Translations under genes and position numbers: made by a program
Assembly: GCA_964017235.1 (NCBI GenBank)
Contig: OZ024931.1
Span: 103,744,221-103,808,220, forward strand
Direction of reading: 5' to 3'
Source of the DNA: Sabellastarte sp. h YS-2021
Lineage: Eukaryota; Annelida; Polychaeta; Sabellida; Sabellidae
Length of the DNA stretch: 64,000 bases
Notes under the pieces: model-generated
The model's database searches: none
What the model was told of the DNA's origin: nothing
The model's input: only the letters and a program-made list of their open reading frames with translations
Shown here: piece by piece, positions 46,652-58,421 of the stretch
Layout of the letters: each line of letters begins with the position of its first letter
Numbering within the stretch: position 1 is the stretch's first letter

Positions 46652-48065
46652 CAAATTAAATTTCAAATAAATACGACTCTGAGGGTAGCTACTGAATTAG
46701 GTGATACCCACAGTGTCTTGAAATAATATTGGTAAGGTGAGAACCACAGGTGAGTAGAAAACACAGTTGGGATTTATTACATTTATTTAAATATTGGTAA
46801 AGCATTATTTTACTAACTATATACTAACACAAATAAGTTAAGGTTATCCTAGCTGTGTAACCCAGACAACCTTGAATTAAGAATGACTAAACAATTTAAA
46901 GATTTATGCAACGTTAAGGTGGAAATCCATAAAGACCTTAATGTTAATACAAATGATAATTTACTGAGTTTATGTTCAGTCTTACCATAGTCTTAAAGTA
47001 CATGTATATATGCAGCACTTTGTGAGGATAGTGTTGAAGTAAACGAATAATGTGTTCAATAAGTTTTTATTCTACTATTCCTTTGACAGGAGACATTCAA
47101 TTGTAGTACATTTACATTCAATAATTTGTGACATAAGTATATAATGTACACACAACTACATACTTAAACCAGTTTTGGGTTCAAATCTAGAAGATGTACA
47201 GAATCGACCCAAGAAAGCAAAGACAAAACCAATAATCTATTATAATGTGAATACATACAAACAATCTACTCCCTCAGTCTGGAGAGAAATACTTGGCTAT
47301 TTAGTTGTATTTTGAACATTTCTGCCCACACTGGACCTGGGTTTAAGCAACCCTGTGATAATGTGGAGCAGATGTAATGGAAATATTTCGAAATTCAAAT
47401 GAAACCAGACTGTGATAATGTGGAGCAGATCTAATAGACGTACTTCAAAATTCAAATGAAACCAGACTGGGGTAGGTAACATGAAGTTGTTTAATTAACT
47501 TTCATAAACGTGAGAGGGAGTAAGCAAGGACCAAACCCCAAGCCCTGTTAGAAAGTAAGTTGAACCTAAAAGGTGACGATACAGTATGGCTGAGTGTAGA
47601 TAAGCCCAACAATATCTTTAGCCCAAATGCCATACTCTTTTATGTGTTCTACAGAAACACTGTATTTGACAGCCCACAATGCAACAGCTTCTCTAAAAGC
47701 TTAATACCTAGGCTGACGGAAATTTGAAGATATCTTTAAATATTTGCAAGCTCTTGGATCTGTGTGTGAGCCTCATGAATGAAAGACAAAAAGCGGATAA
47801 TCATTCTCACAAAGAAAACATTGTAATATAACTCTGAAAGTCATAACTGTACAGATGGTTGATGTACCCAAGTGTTGGAATGCAATTTCCCTGATATCTT
47901 TCCTATTATGTAAGGTTTTAACCATTTGATAACAATGCTAGCACTTTCTGAAGAGAAAATGACCTCTCGCTGGGTGTCAACCTTGTGAAATTTGATACAA
48001 AAATCATAGTAGAAATATTTTCACTACTAGGGACAGGTGCCTGTTGTGCCTTGACAACCCAAGAG
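46652..48065. other. No gene supported; one 57 bp tandem duplication
   Basis: A 57 bp unit is present twice at 47354-47467. A 45-codon open minus stretch at 47566-47700 has coding-like composition (EAVALWAVKYSVSVEH) but no recognised family. Confidence 0.4.
47354..47467. repeat. 57 bp unit in two tandem copies
   Basis: TGTGATAATGTGGAGCAGAT begins both copies (47354 and 47411), and both end GAAACCAGAC. The copies differ at about six positions. Confidence 0.9.
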
Positions 48066-48215
48066 TAGCCTGGTGGGTCAGTATGTTTGTCATCTGATCA
48101 CAGGCATTCACCTCTGCATGGGTTCGACTCACACATGTGGCAATATAGAGGACCTGTCCCAACATGACCCTGGCTGTTGAACGGGGTATAAATCTTAAAC
48201 TAAACTTTTACTTTG
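48066..48215 (+). repeat. tRNA-derived SINE copy (family A)
   Basis: The head is GTAGCCTGGTGGGTCAGTAT, the B-box-like part is GGGTTCGACTC, and the shared tail is CCTGTCCCAACATGACCCTG with TGTTGAACGGGG. It has the same organisation as the minus-strand copy at 18.2 kb. Confidence 0.75.
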
Positions 48216-48625
48216 AAAACCTAAGGCGAGAATATTAAAAAGTGTAGCATCTTGGCCATTCATTATACACTGTACTTCATTGGCTGCTGAGTAGTTTGGT
48301 AATGTTGCCACTGACAGTTAACTATCAAAAAGTTTTGTAATAAAAGGTGTCATCTCTTTTTTTTCAGTTTCTGAGTGTTTAGCAAACTTGCCTTGCTCCT
48401 TGACAAAACAAAATGGCGTGGCTGACCTTTGCTGCATTCCAGAAAAATAACATAATTAAAGAGTGAAATAACGTAAACATGTGAGAACGGGTTTCTGATT
48501 TTTTTTCTTCCCTCATTTTCTGCACAAGACAGTCACTCATTGGGTTATGGATAGTCGGTCATAAGTAACTCTCTTTGTTAGAGTCTGACAAATTCACAAA
48601 TTCATAGAGTCATTAGACTCTGTTG
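48216..48625. other. No gene seen
   Basis: Flank between the SINE and the LTR element, AT-rich, nothing recognised. Confidence 0.45.
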
Positions 48626-48630
48626 CTAAC

Positions 48631-49541
48631 TGTTACGGTCACGGGGCAAGCACAGTAACAATAACCAGTTGCTTTTAAGTTGCAACAGGAAAAAACAAAA
48701 GTTTAACTTAAATTTATTTAACAATTAAAAACTTACAGTCAACTGGTATGCTCTCAATACTACATACAATGATATAACAATGAAACCTATCTGACCTGAC
48801 CACCACTGTAACTGACAGTTAAGTTTGTCCACTGTATCCAGCAATCTGTCTTGTGATCTGTCCAGTGTCCACTAACACACAGATATCTGTATCCTGTGAT
48901 CTGTTCAATGTTCCATAACACAAAATGTTCTTATCCTGTGATCCTTTTGATGTCCAATCAAACAAAATGTCTGTATAGAGATATTCAGAGAATTTGCACA
49001 ACTGTACTGTCTGCTCCAAGATATGGACAATGTCCAAAATGCAGTAAATCCACTCTCTGGTAGAATCATACATTGTACATGATAAGTAAGTTATATCCAA
49101 AGTACAGCAAATCTATCCAGACACTGTAGAAAGTTCACTCCAGCAAAGGTTCACAACAACACAAGTAATTTAAATCCACTTGTTATTAGTATTAAGACAC
49201 AAGTAGCTTTCCTTATAGCCAGCGAATACTAAGTTCGTGTGTGGTCAGATGTACAGTCTTTATATGTACTTGCAGAAATTCAATAATCTTAGAACATAAC
49301 AGCTGTCACCAGAGGCTGTGAGGAAGTTCTAGAACCTACAGGTAGCTTTTTGGGTTTCCCCAAATCTATTAATAGCATCACTGGGGTTAGCCTAGAGGGA
49401 TTCCCCCAGTTTATAAATAGATCAATAAACATCAGTACTACATAACACAAAATCAATAACTCCCTTACTTTAAATGTTAATACATATATATATAAAGCTT
49501 AAATTAAATAATGCACAGACACAGTGCCTATATATGTAACA
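48631..49541 (-). repeat. 3' LTR of the Ty3 element (911 bp)
   Basis: It pairs with 53040-53922 along its whole length, with scattered substitutions and a roughly 28 bp extra stretch near 49262-49290. The open minus frame inside it (48819-49100) simply reflects the LTR sequence and recurs in the other LTR. The interior holds repeated TGTGATCTGT-like words. Confidence 0.93.
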
Positions 49542-49552
49542 TCTCACCCCTT
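49542..49552 (-). promoter_or_regulatory. Polypurine tract of the Ty3 element
   Basis: On the minus strand AAGGGGTGAGA abuts the 3' LTR start TGTTAC. Purine-rich sequence at this position primes plus-strand synthesis in LTR elements. Confidence 0.75.
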
Positions 49553-49831
49553 AAAGAAAAATTTTGGAAGCCAAGGGGTTACAAAATTTTATAAGATTTT
49601 TTTCAACAAATATACATATATACACAGGTAATAACTTTTCACAAAGCACATTTATCTAAATACAAAAGTAAAATTAGCACCATGTATAACCTTTATAAAC
49701 TTATTAATCACAAGTATACAAATTACACTTTAAATACAGTTTCTGGACAGGGCATATCTGTGTGGACGCTTTATTTTACTTTTTAAAAGTCCTATTTATA
49801 CACTGAATTCTTATCATTAACAGTGTTTCAA

Positions 49832-51060
49832 TTAATAGACATGATCAGCTGTTATACCTCTTTCGAAGTGTGGCTTTACCATATTCGCTTCAAACACCTG
49901 AATTAAGTGTCCGCCATCACAGTTTTTAAAAGTCCAATAGAGAGTTCCTACTCTCCTTGTCACTAGGTATGACCCTAGATCTCTGGCTTGCAGTTTGCTC
50001 ATTTGGCCAGGTGATGACACTGAAACCTTGCCTCCTGGATTAAAAACATGGTTTTGTGACTCCCTATCATAAAGCATCTTCATTTTTGACTGAGAATTTT
50101 TCAAATTTTGTTGCGCCAGCTCACAAGCCATTTTCAGTTTATTTCTGAACTTTGAGACATAATCTAACAGATTTAGGTTCTCAGTATACTAAGTAAATCA
50201 ATTTTCTTTCAACAGCTTGAGAGGACCACGGACTGACTGCCCAAAGACCAACTCAAAGGGACTAAAGCCTAAAGACTCTTGAACTGACTCCTTAACTGCA
50301 AACAATAACAAGCTGATACCTTCATCCCAGTCTCTTTCATTGTCTAAACCGTATGTCCTAATCATATTCTTCAAAGTGGAATGGAACCTTTCACGTGCAC
50401 CTTGTGATTCTGGATGATAAGCACTAGATTTGATCTGTTTGAAACCTAACTGAAATACAACTTGTTGAAATAGTTCTGACATAAAATTTGACCCTTGATC
50501 TGATTGGATTTCTTTGGTAAGCCAACTAAAGTAAAGGAATTGACCAGAGCTTTTGAGAGTTTTGGTGCTGTTATGTTGGTCAAAGGTATGGCTTCTGGAA
50601 GTCTGGTTGAGATGCACATAATGGTCAAAAGATTTTGGTTTCTGGATTTAGTTTTTGGTAAGGGCCCTACACAATCAATTATCACTTTGCTAAATGGTTC
50701 CTCAAATGCTGGAATGGGTTCAAGAGAAACTACAGCAATCTTTTGGTTTGGTTTCCCTACCATTTGACAAATGTGACAACTCCTGCAAAATTCTGCAACA
50801 CAGTGTCGAATTTGGGGCCAATAGAAATGTTTGGTTATCTTGCTGTATGTTTTGTTGATGCCTAAATGGCCACCCGTTGTAGACTCAGTAGCCAATTTCA
50901 ATATCCCACTTTGGTACACTTTTGGCACAACAATCTGGTGAACTACTGACCATTCCTCAGATGCAGGGACATTTAGTGGCCTCCACTTTCGCATAAGTAC
51001 ACCATTTCTGACATAATAGCCTACAGGGACCTTATCTAGCTCTACTGGTGGCAAGACCAA
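49832..51060 (-). pseudogene. Integrase of the Gmr1-like element
   Basis: 51060-50446 reads GHLGINKTYSKITKHFYWP (H-H half of the zinc finger) and CRSCHICQMVGKPN (C-C half), then PFSKVIIDCVGPLPKTKS, giving the first catalytic Asp. After a frame change 50617-50198 gives IQSDQGSNFMSELFQQV (second Asp) and SSAYHPESQGARERF (catalytic Glu). A third segment (50131-49832) is the C-terminal part with VFNPGGKVSVSSPGQ and ANMVKPHFERG. All three catalytic positions are visible, but stops and frameshifts split the gene. In an intact relative the ORF would continue into reverse transcriptase; here it stops. Confidence 0.9.
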
Positions 51061-51239
51061 CTTGATAAGGGAGCTAATTCAGGGTCATTTTCCTGCTCTG
51101 AAATCAACTTTGACTTTGAAAGTGATACATCTGGACCATCTATTGTTTCTTGATTCTCAGAATCTATCCTAACCTTAGGGTCCGTATCACTAGAATTCTG
51201 CATATCATGGTCATAGTTGTTCAAGAATGTGTCTGACAA
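51042..51239 (-). pseudogene. Protease-integrase linker of the Gmr1-like element
   Basis: The frame starting MSDTFLNNYDHDMQNSSD and ending SKSKLISEQENDPELAPL is the kind of spacer found directly before the integrase zinc finger in this group. It lies in a different phase from both neighbours, so indels flank it. No enzymatic motif. Confidence 0.65.
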
Positions 51240-51369
51240 ATCAACTAAGACATCTGTAGATTTTTTACAATCTTTTGGTTCTTCTTGGGCTTTTTTAGCT
51301 CAAGTCATAGCATAGGAGGGAGAAATACCAAAGTGATCAGCTTAGAAGTAACCTTAGGATCAGCAACCA

Positions 51370-51697
51370 CCTTTCCACCTGCTAGATCATTTCCCAATAA
51401 CAAACATACCCCTTTAATGTGTTAAGTAGGCCTGGTACCCACAACAACAGAACCAGTAACTAAGTCTGATATTAAGTTGACCTTATGTAAGAGAACGTTC
51501 ACAGATCCTCCTTCAATACCTTGAGCAATAACACTCTCATCAGTAGAAGGGCTTACATTCAATGACAATACACCTTCTAAAAGCAAGGACTGAGTAGCCC
51601 CAGTGTCTCTCAATATCTTAATGGGAACCTGACTGGAATTACTTTCTAAGGATACAAAGCCCTCAGACACAAAATGTTTGAACTCTTCCCTAATCAT
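51370..51697 (-). pseudogene. Aspartic protease of the Gmr1-like element
   Basis: The catalytic DTGA triplet region reads KILRDTGATQSLLLEGVL, followed by KVNLISDLVTGSVVVG. After a stop comes LLGNDLAGGKV near 51370-51400, the conserved C-terminal protease motif. In this family it cleaves the gag-pol polyprotein. The stop at 51422-51424 separates the last motif from the active site. Confidence 0.85.
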
Positions 51698-51784
51698 TTC
51701 AGGCTTGTCTAAACCAATACTAGATTCTGTTCTATTGGGATTTGAACGCTAGTTAGATTTGCTAGACACAAAGGCGTTGCCTCC

Positions 51785-52865
51785 TTATCTCTTCTCAAGA
51801 GCAAAGGATCTGGGTTTCCTATCCTTACTCATTGTCTGATTTGAGATTTGACCCTTATCTGAACTCTTTTCTGGAGCTACATTTTCAGATTTCTTTCCTA
51901 CTTCAGGATAAAACTTTTTAGTGGAACCAAAGGATCTACTCTTGTTAAAAGTAAACTTGTGAGTCAGCGCATAGTCATCAGCATAAGCTGCTGCTTTTGC
52001 CAAATTCTCAACTTCCTGTTCATCTAGATAGGTTTTAATGTCATCACAAACACACCTTTTGAACTCTTCAATCAAAATAATTTGCCTGAGTTTTTCAAAG
52101 TCTGTACCTATTTCCCTAGAATTACACCATCAGTCAAAGTACACTTCCTTCTCATCTGAAAATTCAATATAAGTTTGACTTTTTTGTTTATGATAATTTC
52201 TGAATTTTTGACGATGTGCTTCTGGTACCAACTCATATGCTTTCAAAATAGCATTTTTGACACAGTTATAGTCTATACATTCAGAAATCGGCAAAACTGT
52301 ATATACCTCCTGGGCTTTTCCCTTCAAAACACTTTGCAGCAATAATGGCCACTGGTCTGTGGGCCATTTCAAATTTTTAGCCACTCTTTCAAAGTGTTGA
52401 AAGTATTTATTAACTTCTGATTCATTAAAAGGTGGTGCCAGTCGCACATTCTTACCAAAATCCAATTTGGTAGCATTGGACTTTTCATGGGCAATGCTAC
52501 GGGCATTGAGTTCTAAAGCTCACTTTTCTCTTTCATGTTTAAGTGCAAGCTCTTCTTTTTGTTGTTGAGCTTTAAGCTCTTCTTTTCATTGTTGAGCTTC
52601 GAACTCTTCTTTTCGCTTTTGAGCTTTGAGCTCTTCTTTTCTTTGTTGAGCTTCAAGTTCTTGGAGTCTTAACTCTCTTTCAATTTCTAATTGCCTGATT
52701 TCAAATTTCTCAGAAAGTTCCATTGGTAGAAGTTTATACACTTCTAAACAACTATCAGGTAAAATGTCTTCAACAACTAACTGTTTAACAATAAGCCTTT
52801 TAAGTTCATGCTTATGTGTTGACTTTTTCACCTCTAACTGCAACTCTTGTGCTATCTGCATTAAC
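51785..52865 (-). pseudogene. gag of the Gmr1-like element
   Basis: The N-terminal part (52867-52586) is rich in Glu, Leu, Arg and Gln and predicts a coiled coil (IERELRLQELEAQQRKEE). Next is FNESEVNKYFQHFERVAKN ... SVLKGKAQEVYTVL ... ILKAYELVPEAHRQKF (52465-52130), then FKRCVCDDIKTYLDEQEVEN and ADDYALTHKF (52075-51785), a SCAN-like capsid end. All three segments are in one phase but are separated by in-frame stops (TGA at 52588-52586 and others), so point mutations rather than indels dominate here. Confidence 0.8.
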
Positions 52866-53020
52866 ATATATTTTTAAAGGTTTCTAGAACTTCCATAGAT
52901 GGTGACTGTACAAACTCTTTAGCACTAACCATTTTGAGCACTGTTGACTGTAACAAATTGTCAAATCAGGGGAATTTTCAAAATATTGATTGAATGGTTG
53001 AAATAGCTGATCGAATGATT

Positions 53021-53032
53021 GACGAGCCCCCA
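53021..53032 (-). promoter_or_regulatory. tRNA-Pro-type primer-binding site
   Basis: TGGGGGCTCGTC on the minus strand, 7 nt inside the 5' LTR edge, is complementary to the 3' end of tRNA-Pro (ACGAGCCCCCA). Placement just inside the 5' LTR is as expected; the 7 nt gap is longer than usual. Confidence 0.7.
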
Positions 53033-53039
53033 ATTTTCC

Positions 53040-53922
53040 TGTTATGGTCACGGGGCAAGCACGGTAGCAATTACCAGTTGCTTTTAAGTTGCAACAGGAA
53101 AAGACAAAAGATTAATTTAATAAATTTATTTAACAATTAAAAATAATGATTACAGTCAACTGGTATGCTCTCAATAGTGCATACAATGATACAATAATGA
53201 AACCTATCTGACCTGGCCACTGTAACTGACAGTTAAGTTTGTCCACTGTATCCAGCAATCTGTCCTGTGATCTGTCTTGTGATCTTTCCAGTGTCCACTA
53301 ACACACAGATATCTGTATCCTGTGATCTGTTCAATGTTCCATAACATGAACTGTCCTTATCCTGTGATCCTTTTGATGTTGAATCACACAAAATGTCTGT
53401 ATAGAGATATTCAGAGAGTTTGCACAACTGTACTGTCTGCTCCAAGATATGGATAATGTCCAAAATGCAGTAAATCCACTCTCTGGTAGAATCATACACT
53501 GTACATAACAAGTAAGTAATATCCAAAGTACAGCAAATCTATCCAGACACAGTAGAAAGTTTACTCCAGCAAAAGTTGACAACACAAGTAATTTAAATCC
53601 ACTTTTAAGACACAAGTAGCCTTCCTTATAGCCAGCAAATGCTAAGTTCGCTTGTGGTCAGATGTACAGTCTTTATAGAACATAACAGCTGTCACCAGAG
53701 GCAGTGAGGAAGTTCTAGAACCTACAGGTAGCTCATAGGGTTTCTCTAAAACTATTAATAGCATTACTGGGGTTAGCCTAGAGGGATTCCTCCAGTCTAT
53801 AAATAGATCAATAAACATCAGTACTACATAACACAAAATCAATAACTCCCTTTCTTTTAATGTAAATGCATATATATAAAGCTTAGATTAAATGAACAGA
53901 CACAGTGCTTAAATATGTAACA
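53040..53922 (-). repeat. 5' LTR of the Ty3 element (883 bp)
   Basis: It is the partner of 48631-49541 with the same TG...CA ends. Substitutions and several small gaps relative to the 3' LTR show that the insertion is not recent. No divergence was computed. Confidence 0.93.
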
Positions 53923-53927
53923 CTAAC

Positions 53928-55031
53928 CAGTATTTACTGCCCCCATCCCCAAGGTTTGAGTTTATTGGTACTTATTGTATCTCGTTGGGCTCACTCTCTT
54001 AAATGTTTTCCATTTGAGCCTGCAAAAACGATTATGTGGGAGCTGACAAGTCTGGTAACTGACTGACTGAAGCATTCACACAATCTGAACATGGCAGTGA
54101 TCTAGTTCTCTCTTGGCAAACATTTGTTTTTGGTATGACCTATTTTGAATTTTTGCAGTATCAGTACTTTTCTTACATTTTTGTTCCATTTTGTCTAATA
54201 TTTGACTAATAGTATACAGTTCCTCTAAGCGTTATCATAACTAATAGTATATTATTAACAGCAACATATCTATCAGAACTCTGTTCCAATTTACTTTTTA
54301 AACATTGCTCAGAGTCTGAACTGTGCAATAAATCACTAATATCCAGTTTGATACTTGCGGAATCTTAATCAGAAATATCAGAAAAATAGTCGTGCTGTGT
54401 TAACAAGGTTCAGTTCAAAGTTTTCTAGCTATTTCTGGCAATGAAATAGAAGAGGTATGGTCAAAGATATCACATGTTTAGATCATGACCAATAAAAAGC
54501 TTAGAAATGTATTCATTACTAATATCATTCTCTGATAAAAAAGTCTCCCCAGAGATTGAACTGACCTGCACCTTGATGACTCTGCGAAGAAATTTTCCAT
54601 GGTTAACTGAATAAAGAGATCCTTATCTCAGTCTACAACAAATCCAAAATCTGAACTAAATTTGCCTAGTAACCAACATTTCTTTGTGTCTCTTTAAAGG
54701 TTACTGCCATTAGTTTAATATGTAGTGTGTCTCTGTAGGAAAAATAAATCATGATGCAACATTGCAAAATAACTATACCGAAGCAGGGGGTCCCTTTACT
54801 ACAAATATTACATATATGTAGCATGCCCCAGCATAATTAGAGGAGTATAAGAACAAAGAACAGTTTTGTTGTCAGATACAATTCTAAAAAGCATAAGTAG
54901 ATACCATGTGTCTTGTTTTCAACTGCTGTAGTGAGCGGGTCCTGGTGTAAAAACTGTCATTACAACATATACACCATTGTAACATCAGCCTTAATTCTAT
55001 TAACATTAACTGAATGTTTTTTCCCTATCAG
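53928..55031. other. No gene seen
   Basis: AT-rich DNA with no recognised motif. Confidence 0.4.
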
Positions 55032-55138
55032 CGGCGATCCCCACATACCCAGCCCCTGCAATGTAAGCACCAAAGAACTGTGCCTGAATGGCACAGCATT
55101 CCAGAGCTGCATTCATCAAGAGAGGCGTGTCATTCTCA
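55032..55138 (+). CDS. Weak candidate exon
   Basis: A 107 nt GC-richer block is preceded by TTTTTTCCCTATCAG and followed by TTCTCA/GTAATC. Its open frame reads DPHIPSPCNVSTKELCLNG then TAFQSCIHQ, a Cys-containing secreted-like sequence. No family is recognised and no partner exon was found. The larger ORF (54913-55155) also runs through it. Confidence 0.2.
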
Positions 55139-55330
55139 GTAATCTAGGAGTTTAGTGTCAGAATGAAAGCACCGAATAAAAAATATTTTATTGACTTAGT
55201 GTTAGTGTCTAGTGTTATTGAAAACTTATTTTATTATGATAAGCCACAAATGTCGACCAATCAAATTTGAAACCACTAAAGAAGGTGACATAAATGAAAT
55301 TATCTAAGCTCAGCAAAGTTTGATAACTGA

Positions 55331-55606
55331 CTACGTAGCATATCCAGCTTTATGGTTAATGTCATACTGTGCTTCTTGCATAACTTTTTTGGCCAAACCT
55401 GTGAGATTGGGGTCTTTTGTTTCACATATTGTAAGGACCGAACATATAGCGCTGATTACCACAATCGAATAAATCATATAAGCTTTCCAGGTACACAAAC
55501 CAGAGCAGAATATGAATCCTTTCAAGATAGACAGTGTTATAGTTCTTGAAGCCCAATGGTAATGCTTTGGAGTAAAGAAAATATGGAATGACCAAATGAC
55601 CGGCAA
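55331..55606 (-). CDS. Weak candidate: ORF with one membrane-like segment
   Basis: A 91-codon minus ORF contains a hydrophobic stretch (MIYSIVVISAICSVLTIC) followed by a polar tail ending QYDINHKAGYAT. Base composition is slightly more GC-rich than the flanks. Nothing identifies a family. It could be a terminal exon of a membrane protein or chance. Confidence 0.2.
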   Translation of the reverse strand: MPVIWSFHIFFTPKHYHWASRTITLSILKGFIFCSGLCTWKAYMIYSIVVISAICSVLTICETKDPNLTGLAKKVMQEAQYDINHKAGYAT

Positions 55607-57662
55607 CTTTGTCTTTATTTTGTTAACAGAGTTAAAAATCCTGCATAAAAATGAGAAAAATCAATAGGACAAGGAAATATTGATATTGAAAATCAAATGG
55701 AAAGCTAACTAACTTTATGAAAGCAAAAATATAAATAAAAATGTTACCCATCATTTTTAACCTCGGCCAAATGTTTTCTTTCAAACGTTTGCAAAACCCA
55801 AAAATGTTTACTGGGTTTGAACTTTAATAGAATATTAGTCAGCACAACCTTGTTTTCCCCCTTTTGTTTGAAAACTTAAAAAGTTACCATAACATTCATT
55901 GATTCATTTGCCCAGGACAAAATGTGAGACATCATAGAAATATTGTGCAACCAATGGAGTGCAAAGAAACATTGTTCACGACGTGAACATCAGTCACATT
56001 CCCCACTTTCCCCCTCATGAAAGAATGAGCTAGGATTATAAATTTTATTTTACCACATTAATGAGATTGGTTTTTTCACAAAAAAACAAGAACTCGTTAA
56101 TATAAAACATAATTTACTAGTATATGTTTTCATGACAAGTACATAAAATAATAAGACAACCAAAATTGCAAATAAAGTGATACCATATGAATTGTGCTGA
56201 CCAAGACACAGGAATATCAATATCAGGCAAATAACTACAGATTTCTACAAATAACTACAGAAGTCTGTCTAACCCTATCAAACTTTTAAGAGACACTAAG
56301 AGCTCGTCACCAACATTATCTTGTCCATAGAATACAAAGGGGCGTAAATTGGTTTTGTTAGGCCCTTCCATACTTCAATGGAACTGGGGTTTTTTCAATC
56401 TCAGTCAAGCTACACTGGATATGACAAAAATATTTGTGTATATCAAGTTGATCAATGTAGTGGTGGCAGACCCCACTTTGGGCTAGTTGACTGTAATAAA
56501 TAGTCGTGTACGTTTTGACATATATTCTGACATATACAGCTATGGCTTGAAATATCTTATTACAGGTGGTACAAAACACATTAAACTCAAGACCATTTAA
56601 ATTTTAAAAATATACAATAAAATGGCAAACACTTATCCAATGTATCAAGACTAGTTCTGTACTCTCAATATAAATTTATTACCATTCAATTATTCACGCA
56701 CAATGGATGAAATGTCCCTTATTAAAATGCTCTATCTCTAAACTGCCCGTGTAATTGTAGCAACTAACCCAATGGTAGCCTTCAAACTGTCTACATTTTT
56801 TCCCTATTTCTCTTTCCAGACTGAAAAAGCTGTTCATAATGAAAGTCTGTGATTTAAAAGAGCCTGTATATTTTTTTCACGTTCCGACCCATCAAGGTCA
56901 CTCTATTACATTGCACAACTATACTACCTGACCAATATTTCTACCAAGCATCAATTTTCTACTACTTTATGTTTTCTGTGATAAAGTCCAGACAAATATA
57001 ACTATAACGTTGCATACCTACAACTTCTAGCCAATGCCCCTACCAAGTTTTAATTTCCTACACTTCATGGTTTCTGAGATATATCCCAGACAAGAAACTC
57101 AAACGGTTATTATGGCAAGGTCAAATGACAAATCAAGGTCACACCATGACATTGCCCACCGGTTACCTGAGATATAGCCCCAAAAAGTTTTTTCCTGACA
57201 CCCATCCACCCGCCCGAACAACCGACTGCCCATCCGGACACCATGGGAGAAAACAATACCACACAGTCCTTAAAAGCTGTGGGGTAAGCCAGCCTTATTT
57301 CTAAATAAAATTGCTCTAAAGATAGCCAATAACTTGTCGCCTCCTCACATTTCCACCACAAGGTCACTTCAACAATTGCTATTTATTACCACATAAAAGC
57401 TTCAATTTTCTTTGACTGAAGTCACAGGAGTTTTGCAAAGGGCCATACATTTTCATTAATATCTTAGTATAGAATGCAACCTCTTTACCAAAGTTAATTT
57501 GGAATGAAACATTACATATTTTTCCCATCTACAGTAATTACTAGGCTTATTATTCCCTTTCATTCTTAGAAAAAATTTGGAAACATATATACTGTTACTT
57601 TAAATTGTAAATTGCCTAGTCATTTACACAACTAGAATGGGGACCTTTCACTGAGGGAGTAA
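55607..57662. other. No gene supported
   Basis: 56880-57260 contains two diverged units of a low-copy repeat ending in AAGGTCA-rich and CCACCCGCCCGAACAACCG sequence, of a type I associate with molluscan repeats. 57360-57440 recurs in diverged form at 60999-61075. The rest is AT-rich. Confidence 0.4.
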
Positions 57663-58039
57663 TGGGGATGTTCCACTGGAGCCGTCTTATCGGTAACTAT
57701 GGATTTTTCGAGGGTCAGGATCAATGTTTACAGAGTCGGTTAGAATTGGTTGTAGTTTCCTGGCTTGTTGCGGTGGACAAGCCATAAACAGAGTGACAAG
57801 GTGGTTACAGCAACAGACAAGCCAGGAAGTGAGTAGGACAAGCCAACCTCATTTTACCAACCCACGGCTTGTCAGCTATAAAATGACTATACAAATCAAG
57901 TCAGTTTGCACAATGAATTATTTGGCATATGACGGATTACATCTGGCAGTGTTTAAGATAAGGCTTTTGTTTTTTTACAAATTAACAAGGATTTAGTGTT
58001 GAGATACAAGTTGGGCTAATTTGTGGTATTACAAAAAAA

Positions 58040-58421
58040 TGGGTCCTAAGAAGGGCAGAAGAGTGAGGAAGATAGAAGTCCCCACAGACACACCTACATA
58101 GTTTGAGTTGAGGGATACAGCTGATGACATATAGAAGAGGAGGGAAGAGAGGGAGGCAAGAGGAAGAAGAAGAATGGAAGAAGAGGCACAGAAAGAGAAG
58201 AAGGAAGCCAAGAGAGAGGAAACTACACACTCAGCAGATGAGGGAGTGCTCAAAAAGCATGCAAGGACAGACAGAAGTGACACAGAAATCGACACAGAGG
58301 GTGGTTGGGAGGCGTTCACATCTCAATCGTACTCAAGGCACAATAAAGGGGCACACGACAAAGATCTATTTGACAGATGAGGAGACTATTGTGGACTTTG
58401 TGAAGGACACTTTTGACCTTT
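58040..58421 (+). pseudogene. Truncated Harbinger MADF-like gene
   Basis: From an ATG at 58040 the sequence encodes a Lys/Arg/Glu-rich N-terminus broken by stops (MEEEAQKEKKEAKREETTH in one frame). It then reads IYLTDEETIVDFVKDTFDL, matching FTDSQEIAIVEFVKEHPD at the start of the MADF-like domain in the 26.9 kb gene, and stops at 58421. Frame changes occur within the charged region. Only the first helix of the domain remains. Confidence 0.6.

Larger units (their letters stand above)
48626..53927 (-). mobile_element. Gmr1-like Ty3 LTR retrotransposon lacking RT/RNase H
   Basis: It has two LTRs with TG...CA ends (TGTTAC ... GTAACA) and a perfect CTAAC duplication at 48626-48630 and 53923-53927. 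A tRNA-Pro-like primer site and a purine tract sit at the expected LTR edges for a minus-strand element. Inside, in order on the minus strand, are gag, protease (DTGA) and integrase. The integrase follows the protease directly, which matches the Gmr1 group, where integrase precedes reverse transcriptase. No RT or RNase H is present: only about 290 bp of AT-rich DNA separate the integrase C-terminus from the 3' LTR. The copy is also broken by stops and frameshifts. Confidence 0.92.

Noticed and set aside
48819-49100. 93-97 codon minus ORFs repeated at 48819-49100 and 53233-53526
   Set aside because: They are conserved only because they lie at the same position of the two LTRs. Composition and lack of motifs argue against a gene.
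57982-58319. Minus-strand Ser/Leu-rich ORFs
   Set aside because: They are antisense of the charged repeat region of the truncated MADF-like gene.
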